Below, one piece after another: positions 7,444 through 16,664 of a stretch of DNA of 64,000 nt (positions are counted from its first letter, which is position 1; every line of letters starts with the position of its first letter). The position numbers and the translations under genes were made by a program. Source of the stretch: Raineyella sp044508675. Its GTDB lineage: Bacteria; Actinomycetota; Actinomycetes; Propionibacteriales; Propionibacteriaceae. Under the pieces are notes generated by a model. The model was not told the DNA's origin, ran no database searches, and worked only from the letters and a program-made list of their open reading frames with translations. The DNA lies in the NCBI GenBank assembly GCA_044508675.1, contig JBIQHF010000006.1, forward strand, positions 62,001-126,000. Direction: 5' to 3'.

Positions 7444-8379
7444 TCAGCGGCTGACCTCGATGGCGATCTTGCCGGCGGTGTGGCCCCCGATGCTGGCCGC
7501 CATGGCGTCGGCCGAGTGGTCGAGGTCGTACGTGGCGGCGACGTTGACGGTCAGGACCCCCTCGTCGACGAGCTGCGCCAGCCGGTCCAGGTCGTGCGGG
7601 TCGGGCCGCACCCACATCCAGCTGCCACCGGCCTCCCGGGCGCCCCGGTCGGCGATCGAGGCGTGGCCGCCGTACTCACCCAGCACCGCGGTGGTGACAT
7701 CGAGCATCCCGCCCACGCAGTCGGCCACCACATCGACCCCGTCGGGTGCCAGGTCACGGACACGGTCGGCGAGGCCGTCGCCGTACGTCAGCGGCTCGGC
7801 GCCCAGCGACCGCAGCAGGTCGTGGTTCGACTCCGAGGCGGTCGCGATGACGCGCGCGCCGACATGACGGGCCAGCTGGATGCCGGCCTGGCCGACCCCG
7901 CCGGCACCGCCGTGGATCAGCACGGTCGTCCCCGGCCCGGCGCCCAGACGATTCAGCATCTGGTAGGCCATCAGACCCGCCAGCGGCAGTCCTGCGGCCT
8001 GGTTCCAGTCCAGGTCGGCCGGCTTGCGACCGAGCGTACGGACCGGCGCGGTGACGTACTCGGCGTACGTGCCGCCGTGGACGAAGTCCTTGCGGACGTA
8101 GCCGATCACCTCGTCGCCCGGCTCGTACTCCGGTACGTCGGTGCCGACCGCCTCGACGACTCCGGCCACGTCCCAACCGGGGATCACGGGGAAGACCGTC
8201 ACCATCTGGGATGCCAGGAGGCCACTCATGATCTTCCAGTCGACCGGGTTGACCGCGGCCGAACGGACCCGGACCAGCACCTCTCCCGGTGCCACCTTCG
8301 GGATCGGCTGCTCGGTGATCGTGAGCACCTCCGGCCCTCCGTAGGTGTCGTACGTGGCAGCGCGCATCATGTCGGGCAT
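7444..8379 (-). CDS. NAD(P)-dependent quinone oxidoreductase (MDR family)
   Basis: A 311-residue medium-chain dehydrogenase/reductase of the zinc-free quinone-oxidoreductase type. Seen are the GroES-like N-terminal half (VNPVDWKIMSG, PGWDVAGVVEAVG) and the Rossmann half with VLIHGGAGGVGQAGIQLA at about residues 146-163. It presumably reduces quinones or enones with NADPH. The start at 8379 follows GAGGAGAG; a longer start 18 codons upstream lacks one. It converges on the DUF488 gene and is divergent from cysE. The substrate cannot be read from sequence. Confidence 0.88.
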   Translation of the reverse strand: MPDMMRAATYDTYGGPEVLTITEQPIPKVAPGEVLVRVRSAAVNPVDWKIMSGLLASQMVTVFPVIPGWDVAGVVEAVGTDVPEYEPGDEVIGYVRKDFVHGGTYAEYVTAPVRTLGRKPADLDWNQAAGLPLAGLMAYQMLNRLGAGPGTTVLIHGGAGGVGQAGIQLARHVGARVIATASESNHDLLRSLGAEPLTYGDGLADRVRDLAPDGVDVVADCVGGMLDVTTAVLGEYGGHASIADRGAREAGGSWMWVRPDPHDLDRLAQLVDEGVLTVNVAATYDLDHSADAMAASIGGHTAGKIAIEVSR

Positions 8380-8524
8380 GGTCTCTCTCCTCGCCGGGTG
8401 GCCGGCCGTGTCCTTTGCGTATGGTCCGGCCAACAGGTCTCTGCCGACAGCCTAAGCCTCCGCAGTTGCACCGCCGGGACAAGGTGCACAGGAGGAAACA
8501 CTCCCTTGATAATCACCTTCCGTA

Positions 8525-8550
8525 ATGGTAACCATAAATACGTGTAGGCT
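8525..8550 (+). promoter_or_regulatory. cysE promoter with overlapping inverted repeat
   Basis: TAGGCT (8545-8550) is a likely -10 element. The inverted repeat ATGGT-A-ACCAT (8525-8535) covers its -35 region within an unusually AT-rich stretch, so a regulator could bind there. The regulator is unknown. Confidence 0.4.
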
Positions 8551-8596
8551 CAGTGTTGCTCAGCAGCGGCAGCAGGGCCGGCGGGAGGAAAAACCG

Positions 8597-9418
8597 ATGA
8601 GTGATCACATCTGGGAGCGCATCCGCGAAGAGGTTGCACGCGACGCCGCCCAGGAGCCTGCCCTGGCCAGCTTCCTCCACACCGTGGTGCTGGGGCACCC
8701 GGACCTGGAGACGTCCCTGGCCCACATCCTCGCCAGCAAGCTGAACAGCACCACGCTCACCGAGCTCACCCTGTTCGAGATGATCAAGCGGGCCCTGGAG
8801 GCCGACCCGAGCATCGGCTTCGCGGTCCGCGAGGACCTCTCCGCAGTGCTGTCGCGGGACCCGGCGACCCGCGGCTATTCGCAGCCGCTGCTCTACTTCA
8901 AGGGCTTCCACGCCTTGCAGGCCTACCGGATCGCGCACTGGTACTGGGTCAACGACCGCCAGGCCCTCGCCCTCTACCTGCAGAGCCGGACCTCGGAGAC
9001 GTTCGCCGTCGACATCCACCCCGGAGCCCGGATCGGGAAGGGCATCCTCTTCGACCACGCCACCAGCATCGTCATCGGTGAGACGGCAGTGGTCGGCGAC
9101 GACTTCTCGATGCTGCACGAGGTCACGCTCGGCGGTACCGGCAAGGTCGGCGGCGACCGGCACCCGAAGATCGGCCGTGGCGTGATGATCGGCGCCGGTG
9201 CGAAGGTGCTCGGCAACATCAGGGTCGGCGAGGGCGCCAAGATCGGCGCGGGCAGCGTGGTGCTGTCCGACGTGCCGGCGTTCACGACCGTGGCCGGGGT
9301 TCCCGCCCGCCCGGTCAGCTACCCCAAGAACGCCCATCCGGCCCTGGATCTGGAGCAGGAGCTGATCGAGTCCCAGCGGGTCGAGCGGCAGAACGCCTGG
9401 GGTGCCGGCCCGGCCTGA
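8597..9418 (+). CDS. cysE: Serine O-acetyltransferase CysE
   Basis: A 273-residue enzyme, the same length as Escherichia coli CysE and so of the long type with an alpha-helical N-terminal domain. The C-terminal left-handed beta helix contains the hexapeptide repeats IHPGARIGKGILFDHATSIV and the glycine-rich MLHEVTLGGTGK, which form the active site. It transfers acetyl from acetyl-CoA to serine, the first step of cysteine synthesis. The start follows GGGAGGAAA. No cysK is adjacent, unlike in many actinobacteria. Cysteine also feeds mycothiol, whose amidase is encoded near 52 kb. Confidence 0.93.
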   Translation: MSDHIWERIREEVARDAAQEPALASFLHTVVLGHPDLETSLAHILASKLNSTTLTELTLFEMIKRALEADPSIGFAVREDLSAVLSRDPATRGYSQPLLYFKGFHALQAYRIAHWYWVNDRQALALYLQSRTSETFAVDIHPGARIGKGILFDHATSIVIGETAVVGDDFSMLHEVTLGGTGKVGGDRHPKIGRGVMIGAGAKVLGNIRVGEGAKIGAGSVVLSDVPAFTTVAGVPARPVSYPKNAHPALDLEQELIESQRVERQNAWGAGPA

Positions 9419-9463
9419 GCATCCACCGGGCGGAGTAGCCGCGGGGAGGCGCTCCGCGCGGTT

Positions 9464-9506
9464 GGGTAGAAGGCAGCTGGTCGAGTTGTGCCAGCTTCCT
9501 TCTACC
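9464..9506 (+). repeat. Conserved hairpin element, copy 1 (upstream of APC permease)
   Basis: Arms GGGTAGAAGGCAGCTG and CAGCTTCCTTCTACC enclose a conserved loop GTCGAGTTGTGC. The same element recurs at 10956-10999, with compensating changes in the stem. Just downstream, CCTGGCAGGTGGT (9548-9560) matches the coding end of the LpqH-like gene next to copy 2, so this looks like the remains of a duplicated end of that locus. Confidence 0.75.
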
Positions 9507-9611
9507 TTGTCCGGGGCAGCCGCGTCAGGCCCTGCCCGCCCCGATCCTGGCAGGTGGTACGCGTAGCGCGTGGGCCATTGTGCGTTCACCTGCGATTCGT
9601 ACGGTGCGGGC

Positions 9612-10880
<1,269 letters not shown>

Positions 10881-10955
10881 GCCGACGGCGGCTCCTTCGG
10901 GTGCGGTTGGCCGGCGTCCGGCGCTCCCGAGACCCAGCGGGAGCTCTCAGGATCT

Positions 10956-10999
10956 GGGTAGAAGGATACTGGTCGAGTTGTGTCAGTTTCCTTCTACCC
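10956..10999 (+). repeat. Conserved hairpin element, copy 2 (downstream of APC permease)
   Basis: Arms GGGTAGAAGGATACTG and CAGTTTCCTTCTACCC, loop GTCGAGTTGTGT. Relative to copy 1, a stem G-C pair has become A-U, so pairing is kept. It lies between the convergent ends of the permease and the LpqH-like gene, where it may end both transcripts. Confidence 0.75.
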
Positions 11000-11017
11000 A
11001 GTCGAGGGGCGGTTCTG

Positions 11018-11596
11018 TCATAGCCCCTGGCAGGTGGTGCGCATCTCGAGTTCGTGGGTCGTCCCCACGGACTGGTCCTGCACCGACCCGGTGACGTGGA
11101 AGTCGCTGCTGGTGCGGGTCACCTCGAGCGTGGACCCGTCCAGGCCCTCGGCCCCGGTCAGGGCCTTGGCATCGCCCTGCAGGACCACCGCGCTGATCAC
11201 CGTCGGGGAATCGGAATCGGCGACCACGACCTCGGCGCTGTCGCGCCCACCGACCCCCTGCACCAGCAGCCGGATCGCCGGACCGTCGGTGGACTCGTCG
11301 ATGGCCCGGGCGCACTTCGAGGTCCCCGCCGCGACGCGGTCACCGTCGACGGTGAGCACGGCCTCCGCGTCGGCGTACGTGCCGACCGAGTCGTCGATCA
11401 CCTGCTCGGTCGTCAGGTCGCCCGGCTCGGCGGTGGGGGAGAGGGCCGGCAGCGTGGCACCCTCCGGGATGGTCTCCCTGCGGTCCAGCCCGTTCGAGCA
11501 ACCGGTCAGGGCCACGACGGTGGCGATGACCAAGCCGGCACCGAGGGCGCGGTGGCGCCAGGTCCGGCTGGTGTGGGTGGGGGTGTGGTCGCTCAT
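11018..11596 (-). CDS. LpqH-like lipoprotein
   Basis: A 192-residue exported lipoprotein. The signal peptide ends in a lipobox (VVALTGC, Cys34) after a hydrophobic run. The C-terminal domain resembles the mycobacterial 19-kDa antigen LpqH: a strand AVLTVDGDRV with a following Cys, central AEVVVADSDSPTVISAVVLQG, and a final strand ending in TTCQGL, whose Cys would pair with the first one. Function is unknown; LpqH proteins are surface antigens. GGAGGAGA precedes ATG 11596. Its last codons and terminator hairpin form one copy of the repeat that flanks the APC permease. Confidence 0.75.
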   Translation of the reverse strand: MSDHTPTHTSRTWRHRALGAGLVIATVVALTGCSNGLDRRETIPEGATLPALSPTAEPGDLTTEQVIDDSVGTYADAEAVLTVDGDRVAAGTSKCARAIDESTDGPAIRLLVQGVGGRDSAEVVVADSDSPTVISAVVLQGDAKALTGAEGLDGSTLEVTRTSSDFHVTGSVQDQSVGTTHELEMRTTCQGL

Positions 11597-11695
11597 GGTC
11601 TCCTCCGGTGGATTGGTCGGGGACCATGGTGACACTCCGAAGGTGCGATCCACCCTTCTGGTGCCGAGGCAGGGGAGGACGGCTAATCTGAGCAC

Positions 11696-12952
11696 ATGCC
11701 TGACGTCGACGAGTCCCTGCCGTTGAACACGCCGGTGTGGGGGACCAGTGCCCGCACCACTCCGCCCGTCACCAATGCGACCTGTGATGTCCTGGTCATC
11801 GGCGCCGGCGTGGTGGGCCTGACCACCGCCCTGGCCGCGCTGCGTGGCGGGGCGAGCGTGATCGTCGCCGACAGTGACCGGATCGGTGCAGGCAACAGTG
11901 CCTCGACCCTCGGAGTTGCCTCGGTGCTGAACGGCACCTCGTGCCAGGTGATCGAGGAGTCCCATGGAACCGCGGCGGTCACCACGTATCTGCACGAGGT
12001 CACCCGCGGCCTCGACTTCATCCGTGGCGAGGTTGCCGGGGGCGCGGTCCTGGCGCAGGGACTCGCGGGCCACGCCGTCGTCGAGGACGGGCACACCGCC
12101 CACTTCCTGCACCGGGAGCGGTTCGCGATGCGACCGGCCGGGATCAACCCGATCGCGGACGACGACCCCGGGCTGCCGTTCGCGACCCGCCCCTCGATCC
12201 GCGTCGACGATGCGCTGGCGCTCCAGCCGCGGCTGTACGTGGAGGCCCTCGGCCGGGCCGTCGTCGCCCGCAGTGGCCTGGTGCACGAGGCGAGCCGGCT
12301 GGAGTCGCTCGAGCCCGGTCGCCCGAACACGGCGCGCTTCGTGGGCCGCAGCGAGACGGGCCGGGAAACCACCGCGGTGGTCCGGGCCCGCTACGTCGTC
12401 CTCGCCACCGGCCGGCCGGAGCCGGACCTCGGCCTGGTCTCCCCGCGACTGATCCCGATGACGGTGCATGCGGCCGCCCTGCACGGCGCCACGATCAAGG
12501 ACGCCTACCAGGTGATCGACGACCCGATCCGGCCGTTCGCGCTGCGTCCCGGTTTCCGCCCCGATCAGGTCGTGGTCGCCGGTCGGGCCCACGCTGCCGG
12601 CAGCGGCGATCGGATGGCCGAGGTCGAGCTGGAGGCCTGGATCCGGGCCCACCTGCCCGGCACCGAGATGACCCACCGGTGGTCGTACGACAGCTACCAC
12701 AGCTACGACGGGCTGCCGCTCGTCGGCGAGGTCGGCCTGCGCGACCACGGCGTGTACGTTGCGACCGGGTTCGGGGAGGACGCATTGGCGGCGGCCACCG
12801 CCGGCGCCCTGCAGGTCGCCGACCACATCACGGGGGCCAGCACCCGGCTGCCGTGGAGCCCGGTCCACCTGCGTGCCAGCGTCGGCCGGCAGACCCGCAG
12901 CCTGCTGCGGCTCGGCGTGATCCGGCTGCGCCAGCAGGTCGGCAAGGACTGA
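11696..12952 (+). CDS. FAD-dependent oxidoreductase (DAO family)
   Basis: A 418-residue flavoprotein. Residues 31-48 hold the FAD-binding VLVIGAGVVGLTTALAAL, followed by the acidic ribose-binding end of the second strand and the DAO-type GNSASTLGVA segment. The C-terminal part has GLPLVGEVGLRDHGVYVATGF, the usual second FAD contact. It probably oxidises an amine or hydroxy acid; the substrate is not evident. -10 TAATCT (11684-11689) is six bases before ATG 11696, so the message is leaderless. The Rieske domain seen at the C-terminus of some relatives is absent. Confidence 0.85.
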   Translation: MPDVDESLPLNTPVWGTSARTTPPVTNATCDVLVIGAGVVGLTTALAALRGGASVIVADSDRIGAGNSASTLGVASVLNGTSCQVIEESHGTAAVTTYLHEVTRGLDFIRGEVAGGAVLAQGLAGHAVVEDGHTAHFLHRERFAMRPAGINPIADDDPGLPFATRPSIRVDDALALQPRLYVEALGRAVVARSGLVHEASRLESLEPGRPNTARFVGRSETGRETTAVVRARYVVLATGRPEPDLGLVSPRLIPMTVHAAALHGATIKDAYQVIDDPIRPFALRPGFRPDQVVVAGRAHAAGSGDRMAEVELEAWIRAHLPGTEMTHRWSYDSYHSYDGLPLVGEVGLRDHGVYVATGFGEDALAAATAGALQVADHITGASTRLPWSPVHLRASVGRQTRSLLRLGVIRLRQQVGKD

Positions 12953-12990
12953 GCGTACGCGGGCCGACCAGGGTCCGCCTCGATCGTTGG

Positions 12991-14667
12991 TCAGACCCAG
13001 GCGTTGCCCAGCCACATCCGCGCCCACCACTGCGACCACGGCAGGATCTGGTCGGTGTAGATCGGCCAGAAGTACGCGAAGTTGAGGACCACCAGCGCCA
13101 CGTACACCCCGACGATCACCGCGCCGATGGCCCGGCGCCGGCCCGCTCCGGCCGGCCCGAGGATCTTGCCCAGGCACAGGGACAGTGCGGTCACGGTGAA
13201 CGGGATGATGCAGATCGCGTAGAAGTAGAACAACGGTCGGTCGGTGTACAGGTACCAGGGCAGCCACATCGACAGGGCACCCACGACCGGCACCGAGAAC
13301 CGCCAGTCCCGTAGCCCGATCCAGAACAGGATGCCGGCGACCAGCGCCAGGGCCGCGCCCCACCACAGCAGGGGGGTGCCCAGCGAGGTGATGACCCGGA
13401 TGCAGGTCTCGGTTCCGGGCGGGCAGCCGTCGGTGCCCGGCTGGATGTCGTTCACCGCGTCCAGGCCCAGTGGCCGCAGCAGGATCAGCCAGCCCCACGG
13501 GCCGGACTCGTACGGGTGGGTCGCGCCGTTGATGTAGTCGCCGGTGTGGAACTGGTAGATCTCCCGGTGGAAGGCGAACAGGGAGGCGAGCCCGTCCGGC
13601 AGGTACTTCGCCATCGGGGCGTCGGGGTGTTGGGCCGCCCACTGGCGGCTCCAGCCGCCGGCGGAGGCCAGCCACTGGCTCCACGAGGCGAGGTAGGTCA
13701 GCGCGGCCACCACGACGAGCTGGAGGAAGGCCGCCACGCCGTCCGGGAACAGGGCGCGCCGGATCGGGTGTTGCGCCCCGGCCAGGCGGCGGGCGCCGAT
13801 GTCCCAGGCCAGGCTCAGCAGGGCGAAGGCGGCCAGGGCGTACAGCGAGTTCCACTTGGTGGCGATCGAGCAGCCGAACAGCACCCCGGCCACCAGCCGC
13901 CAGGGCCGCCACCACAGTCGTGGTCCCAGGTCACCACCCAGGTCGGCGAGTCCGCGGGCCTGGAGGTGGTCGGCCAGCCGGCCGCGCATCCAGTCCCGGT
14001 CCCGGACCAGGGCGGCGACGGCGGCGACCAGGAAGGTCGCCTGGAAGATGTCGAGCAGGGCCAGCCGGCTCATCGTGAAGGCCAGCCCATCGACGGTGAG
14101 GAGCACCCCGGCGATGCCGGCGACCAGGTCGGAGCGCGACAGCCGGCGGACGAGCAGCATCGTGGCGGTGATCAGCAGCGCGCCGAACACAGCCGCCATG
14201 AACCGCCAGCCGAACGAGTTCATCCCGAAGATCCACTCACCGACCCCGATCAGCAGCTTGCCCATCGGGGGGTGCACGACGAACTCCGCGGTATCCAGCA
14301 TCTGGTCGATGTCGCCGGCGACGATCAGGTCGTTGGCGCCCTCGGTCCAGTTGCGCTCGTAGCCGTACTGCAGGATCGACCAGGCGTCCTTGGCGTAGTA
14401 GGTCTCGTCGAAGACCAGCTTGTTCGGGAAGTCCAGGTGCCACAGCCGGATCAGGAACGCCACGACGGTCACCGCCAGGATCGAGAGGATCCCCGCGGGC
14501 CCGGGCATCGGCGGCCGCAGCCGCTCGATGACCGTACGCGGGTCGCGCGGTCGGAGGAGTAGCCGACCGAACCAGCCGGGGCCGCTCCGGGGACGCTTCC
14601 GGGGGGCCGCGGCCGCTTCAGGGATGGCAGACTCGGCCTCGAGCGTCGGTTCCTGTGGCAGACTCAC
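12991..14667 (-). CDS. pmt: Dolichyl-phosphate-mannose-protein mannosyltransferase (PMT)
   Basis: A 558-residue polytopic membrane protein of glycosyltransferase family 39. It transfers mannose from polyprenyl-phosphate-mannose to Ser/Thr of exported proteins at the membrane. The catalytic Asp87-Glu88 pair is in FDETYYAKDAW in the first external loop, followed by VVHPPMGKLLIG and the HPY/ESGPWGW loop motifs, with about ten helices. -10 TACGAT (complement of 14674-14679) lies six bases from GTG 14667, giving a leaderless start. It is divergent from rsmI with the two 5' ends about 40 bases apart, the same arrangement as in mycobacteria. Confidence 0.93.
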   Translation of the reverse strand: MSLPQEPTLEAESAIPEAAAAPRKRPRSGPGWFGRLLLRPRDPRTVIERLRPPMPGPAGILSILAVTVVAFLIRLWHLDFPNKLVFDETYYAKDAWSILQYGYERNWTEGANDLIVAGDIDQMLDTAEFVVHPPMGKLLIGVGEWIFGMNSFGWRFMAAVFGALLITATMLLVRRLSRSDLVAGIAGVLLTVDGLAFTMSRLALLDIFQATFLVAAVAALVRDRDWMRGRLADHLQARGLADLGGDLGPRLWWRPWRLVAGVLFGCSIATKWNSLYALAAFALLSLAWDIGARRLAGAQHPIRRALFPDGVAAFLQLVVVAALTYLASWSQWLASAGGWSRQWAAQHPDAPMAKYLPDGLASLFAFHREIYQFHTGDYINGATHPYESGPWGWLILLRPLGLDAVNDIQPGTDGCPPGTETCIRVITSLGTPLLWWGAALALVAGILFWIGLRDWRFSVPVVGALSMWLPWYLYTDRPLFYFYAICIIPFTVTALSLCLGKILGPAGAGRRRAIGAVIVGVYVALVVLNFAYFWPIYTDQILPWSQWWARMWLGNAWV

Positions 14668-14707
14668 GCTGCCATCGTAGGGACGTCGGACTCGAGGAGG
14701 GGTCATC

Positions 14708-15559
14708 GTGGAGCGGACACCATCTGCCGAGGCCGGAGTGCTGGTCCTTGCCGGGGCCCCGATCGGGGACGTCGACTCGGTGTCGCCGGCGCTGCGGAAG
14801 GCCCTGTCGTCGGCCGACGTGATCGCCGCCGAGGACACCCGCCGATTTCACGACCTGCTGCGCCGGATCGGCCTGGAGGTCACCGGGCGCATCGTGTCGT
14901 TCTTCGACGGCAACGAGGCGGCCCGCACGCCCGGGCTGGTCGAGGACCTGCTGGCCGGCCGACGGGTGGTGGTGGTGACCGACGCGGGCATGCCGTCGGT
15001 CTCCGACCCCGGCTACCGGCTGGTCGGTGCGGCGATCGACCAGGGCATCCGGGTCACCGCGGTGCCGGGTCCCTCGGCGGTCCTCACCGCACTGGCGGTC
15101 TCCGGACTGCCGGTCGACCGGTTCTGTTTCGAGGGGTTCCTGCCGCGCAAGCCGGGGGAGCGTCGCCGCCGGCTCACCGAGTTGGTCGAGGAGCGCCGCA
15201 CCATGGTCTTCTTCGAGGCCCCGCACCGGCTGGCCGATTTCCTCGCCGACGCCGCCCAGGTGCTGGGGGCCCAGCGCCCTGGCGCGGTGTGCCGCGAACT
15301 GACCAAGACGTACGAGGAGGTCGTCCGCGGCCCGCTCGACGAACTCGCCGAGTGGGCCGTCGAGGGCGCCCGCGGCGAGATCACCGTCGTGGTCCAGGGC
15401 GCCGACGCCCCGATCGTCGACCACGCCGCCGCGGTCCGCCAGGTCCGTGCGCTGCACGACGGCGGGATGCGCCTGAAGGACGCGGCCAAGCAGGTGGCCG
15501 CCGCCACCGGTCTGGGCAGCAACGACCTCTACCAGGCGGCACTGGCGGACGAGGCCTGA
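14708..15559 (+). CDS. rsmI: 16S rRNA (cytidine-1402-2'-O)-methyltransferase RsmI
   Basis: A 283-residue tetrapyrrole-methylase-fold protein. It 2'-O-methylates C1402 in the 16S rRNA decoding centre. Seen are LAGAPIGDVDSVSPAL, ADVIAAEDTRR, TDAGMPSVSDPG and VPGPSAVLTALAVSGL, in the normal order of the family, plus a short C-terminal helical region. The GTG start at 14708 follows GAGGAGGGG. The N-terminal LVLAGAPIGD departs from the usual VATPIGN, a small change at the cofactor site. It is followed by tatD. Confidence 0.93.
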   Translation: MERTPSAEAGVLVLAGAPIGDVDSVSPALRKALSSADVIAAEDTRRFHDLLRRIGLEVTGRIVSFFDGNEAARTPGLVEDLLAGRRVVVVTDAGMPSVSDPGYRLVGAAIDQGIRVTAVPGPSAVLTALAVSGLPVDRFCFEGFLPRKPGERRRRLTELVEERRTMVFFEAPHRLADFLADAAQVLGAQRPGAVCRELTKTYEEVVRGPLDELAEWAVEGARGEITVVVQGADAPIVDHAAAVRQVRALHDGGMRLKDAAKQVAAATGLGSNDLYQAALADEA

Positions 15560-15589
15560 CCCGATCCGGTCGGGTCGTACGATGCGGGC

Positions 15590-16444
15590 GTGAAGGACAC
15601 CCCCGCACCGCTGCCCGATCCGTTGCCGGCCCCCGTGGTCGACTCGCACACCCACCTGGACACCACGCAGGAGTTCACCGGCCTGCCGGTGGAGGAACTG
15701 TTGCGCCGGGCGGGCCAGGTCGGCGTCTCCCGGGTGGTCCAGATCGGGTGTGACGTGCCGAGTTCGCGGTGGGCGGTGGAGTTGGCGGCGCGCGAACCCG
15801 CGGTCGTCGCGACCGTCGCGATGCACCCGAACGATGCCGCCCGGCTGGCCGACCGGCAGGGCCGCGCGGCGCTGGACGAGGCCCTGCGCGAGATCGAGGC
15901 GCTGGCCGGCGACGAGCGTTCCGCCGTGGTGCGCGGCGTGGGGGAGACCGGCCTCGATTTCTACCGCACCCCTGAGGGTCCGGGCCGGGAGGCGCAGCGG
16001 GAGTCCTTCGCGGCCCACCTGGCGATCGCGGCGAGCCGGGGGCTGGCGGTCTCCATCCACGATCGGGACGCGCACGAGGCCGTGCTGGACGTGCTGGACG
16101 CGGAGGGTGCCCCGGACCGGTTCATCATGCACTGCTTCTCCGGCGATGCGCAGGTGGCGCGGGCCTTCCTCGACCGCGGTGCCTGGCTGTCCTTCCCCGG
16201 CACTGTCACCTTCCCGTCGAACGAGTCGCTGCGCGAGGCGTACGACCTGGTGCCGCTGGACCGATTGCTGGTCGAGACGGACGCCCCCTTCCTCACCCCG
16301 GCCCCGCAGCGCGGCTGGCCCAATGCCAGCTACCTGCTCCCGCACACGGTCCGTTACCTCGCCGAGCGTCGCGGGATGGAGGTTGCCGAGCTTTGTCGTG
16401 CCCTTGAGTGGAACACCCTCCAGGTGTACGGCGGGGACTGGTAG
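15590..16444 (+). CDS. tatD: TatD-family metal-dependent deoxyribonuclease
   Basis: A 284-residue TIM-barrel hydrolase. Metal ligands are visible in VDSHTHLD (residues 17-24), GETGLDFYR (Glu and Asp), SIHDRDAHEAV, FIMHCFSG and LLVETDAPFLTP. Family members are 3'-5' exonucleases. The GTG start at 15590 is six bases after -10 TACGAT (15578-15583) without a Shine-Dalgarno site, so it is probably leaderless. It precedes rpfB and ksgA, as in other actinobacteria. Confidence 0.92.
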   Translation: MKDTPAPLPDPLPAPVVDSHTHLDTTQEFTGLPVEELLRRAGQVGVSRVVQIGCDVPSSRWAVELAAREPAVVATVAMHPNDAARLADRQGRAALDEALREIEALAGDERSAVVRGVGETGLDFYRTPEGPGREAQRESFAAHLAIAASRGLAVSIHDRDAHEAVLDVLDAEGAPDRFIMHCFSGDAQVARAFLDRGAWLSFPGTVTFPSNESLREAYDLVPLDRLLVETDAPFLTPAPQRGWPNASYLLPHTVRYLAERRGMEVAELCRALEWNTLQVYGGDW

Positions 16445-16461
16445 GCCGCCCGGCGACTGAC

Positions 16462-16516
16462 CCGGGAAAGCGTCTCTGACAAGGAGGGACGCGAGCTTCT
16501 CGGGGGTGCTTCCCGG
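16462..16516 (+). other. Possible structured leader or terminator between tatD and rpfB
   Basis: CCGGGAAAGC (16462-16471, one bulged A) can pair with GCTTCCCGG (16508-16516), and GCGTC (16470-16474) can alternatively pair with GACGC (16488-16492). The two pairings share two bases and so exclude each other. Nothing else is recognisable before the direct repeat at 16594. Confidence 0.3.
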
Positions 16517-16593
16517 TCCGCCTCCAGCGTCTTGGACGAGCCGGTGGAGGCCGTCCTGCCCGCCGGCGGATTTGGATCCTGGAAACGGCCGTT

Positions 16594-16610
16594 GTTACCG
16601 TTCCGTGACC
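16594..16610 (+). promoter_or_regulatory. Direct repeat upstream of rpfB, possible MtrA-like site
   Basis: GTTACC (16594-16599) and GTGACC (16605-16610) are direct repeats one DNA turn apart, 55 bp before rpfB. Response regulator MtrA controls rpf genes in related bacteria through imperfect direct repeats; the match is suggestive only. Confidence 0.3.
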
Positions 16611-16664
16611 TCACTTGCAGAAGCCGGGCGTTCGGCCCAGCACCTGACCGGGAGTACACGAAAC

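Noticed and set aside
8400..8596. T-box or SAM riboswitch upstream of cysE
   Set aside because: The leader after the -10 element is only about 40 bases, too short for either.
16445..16664. c-di-AMP (ydaO) riboswitch upstream of rpfB
   Set aside because: Such switches precede some rpf genes, but I cannot find the conserved core; only weak alternative pairings are visible.
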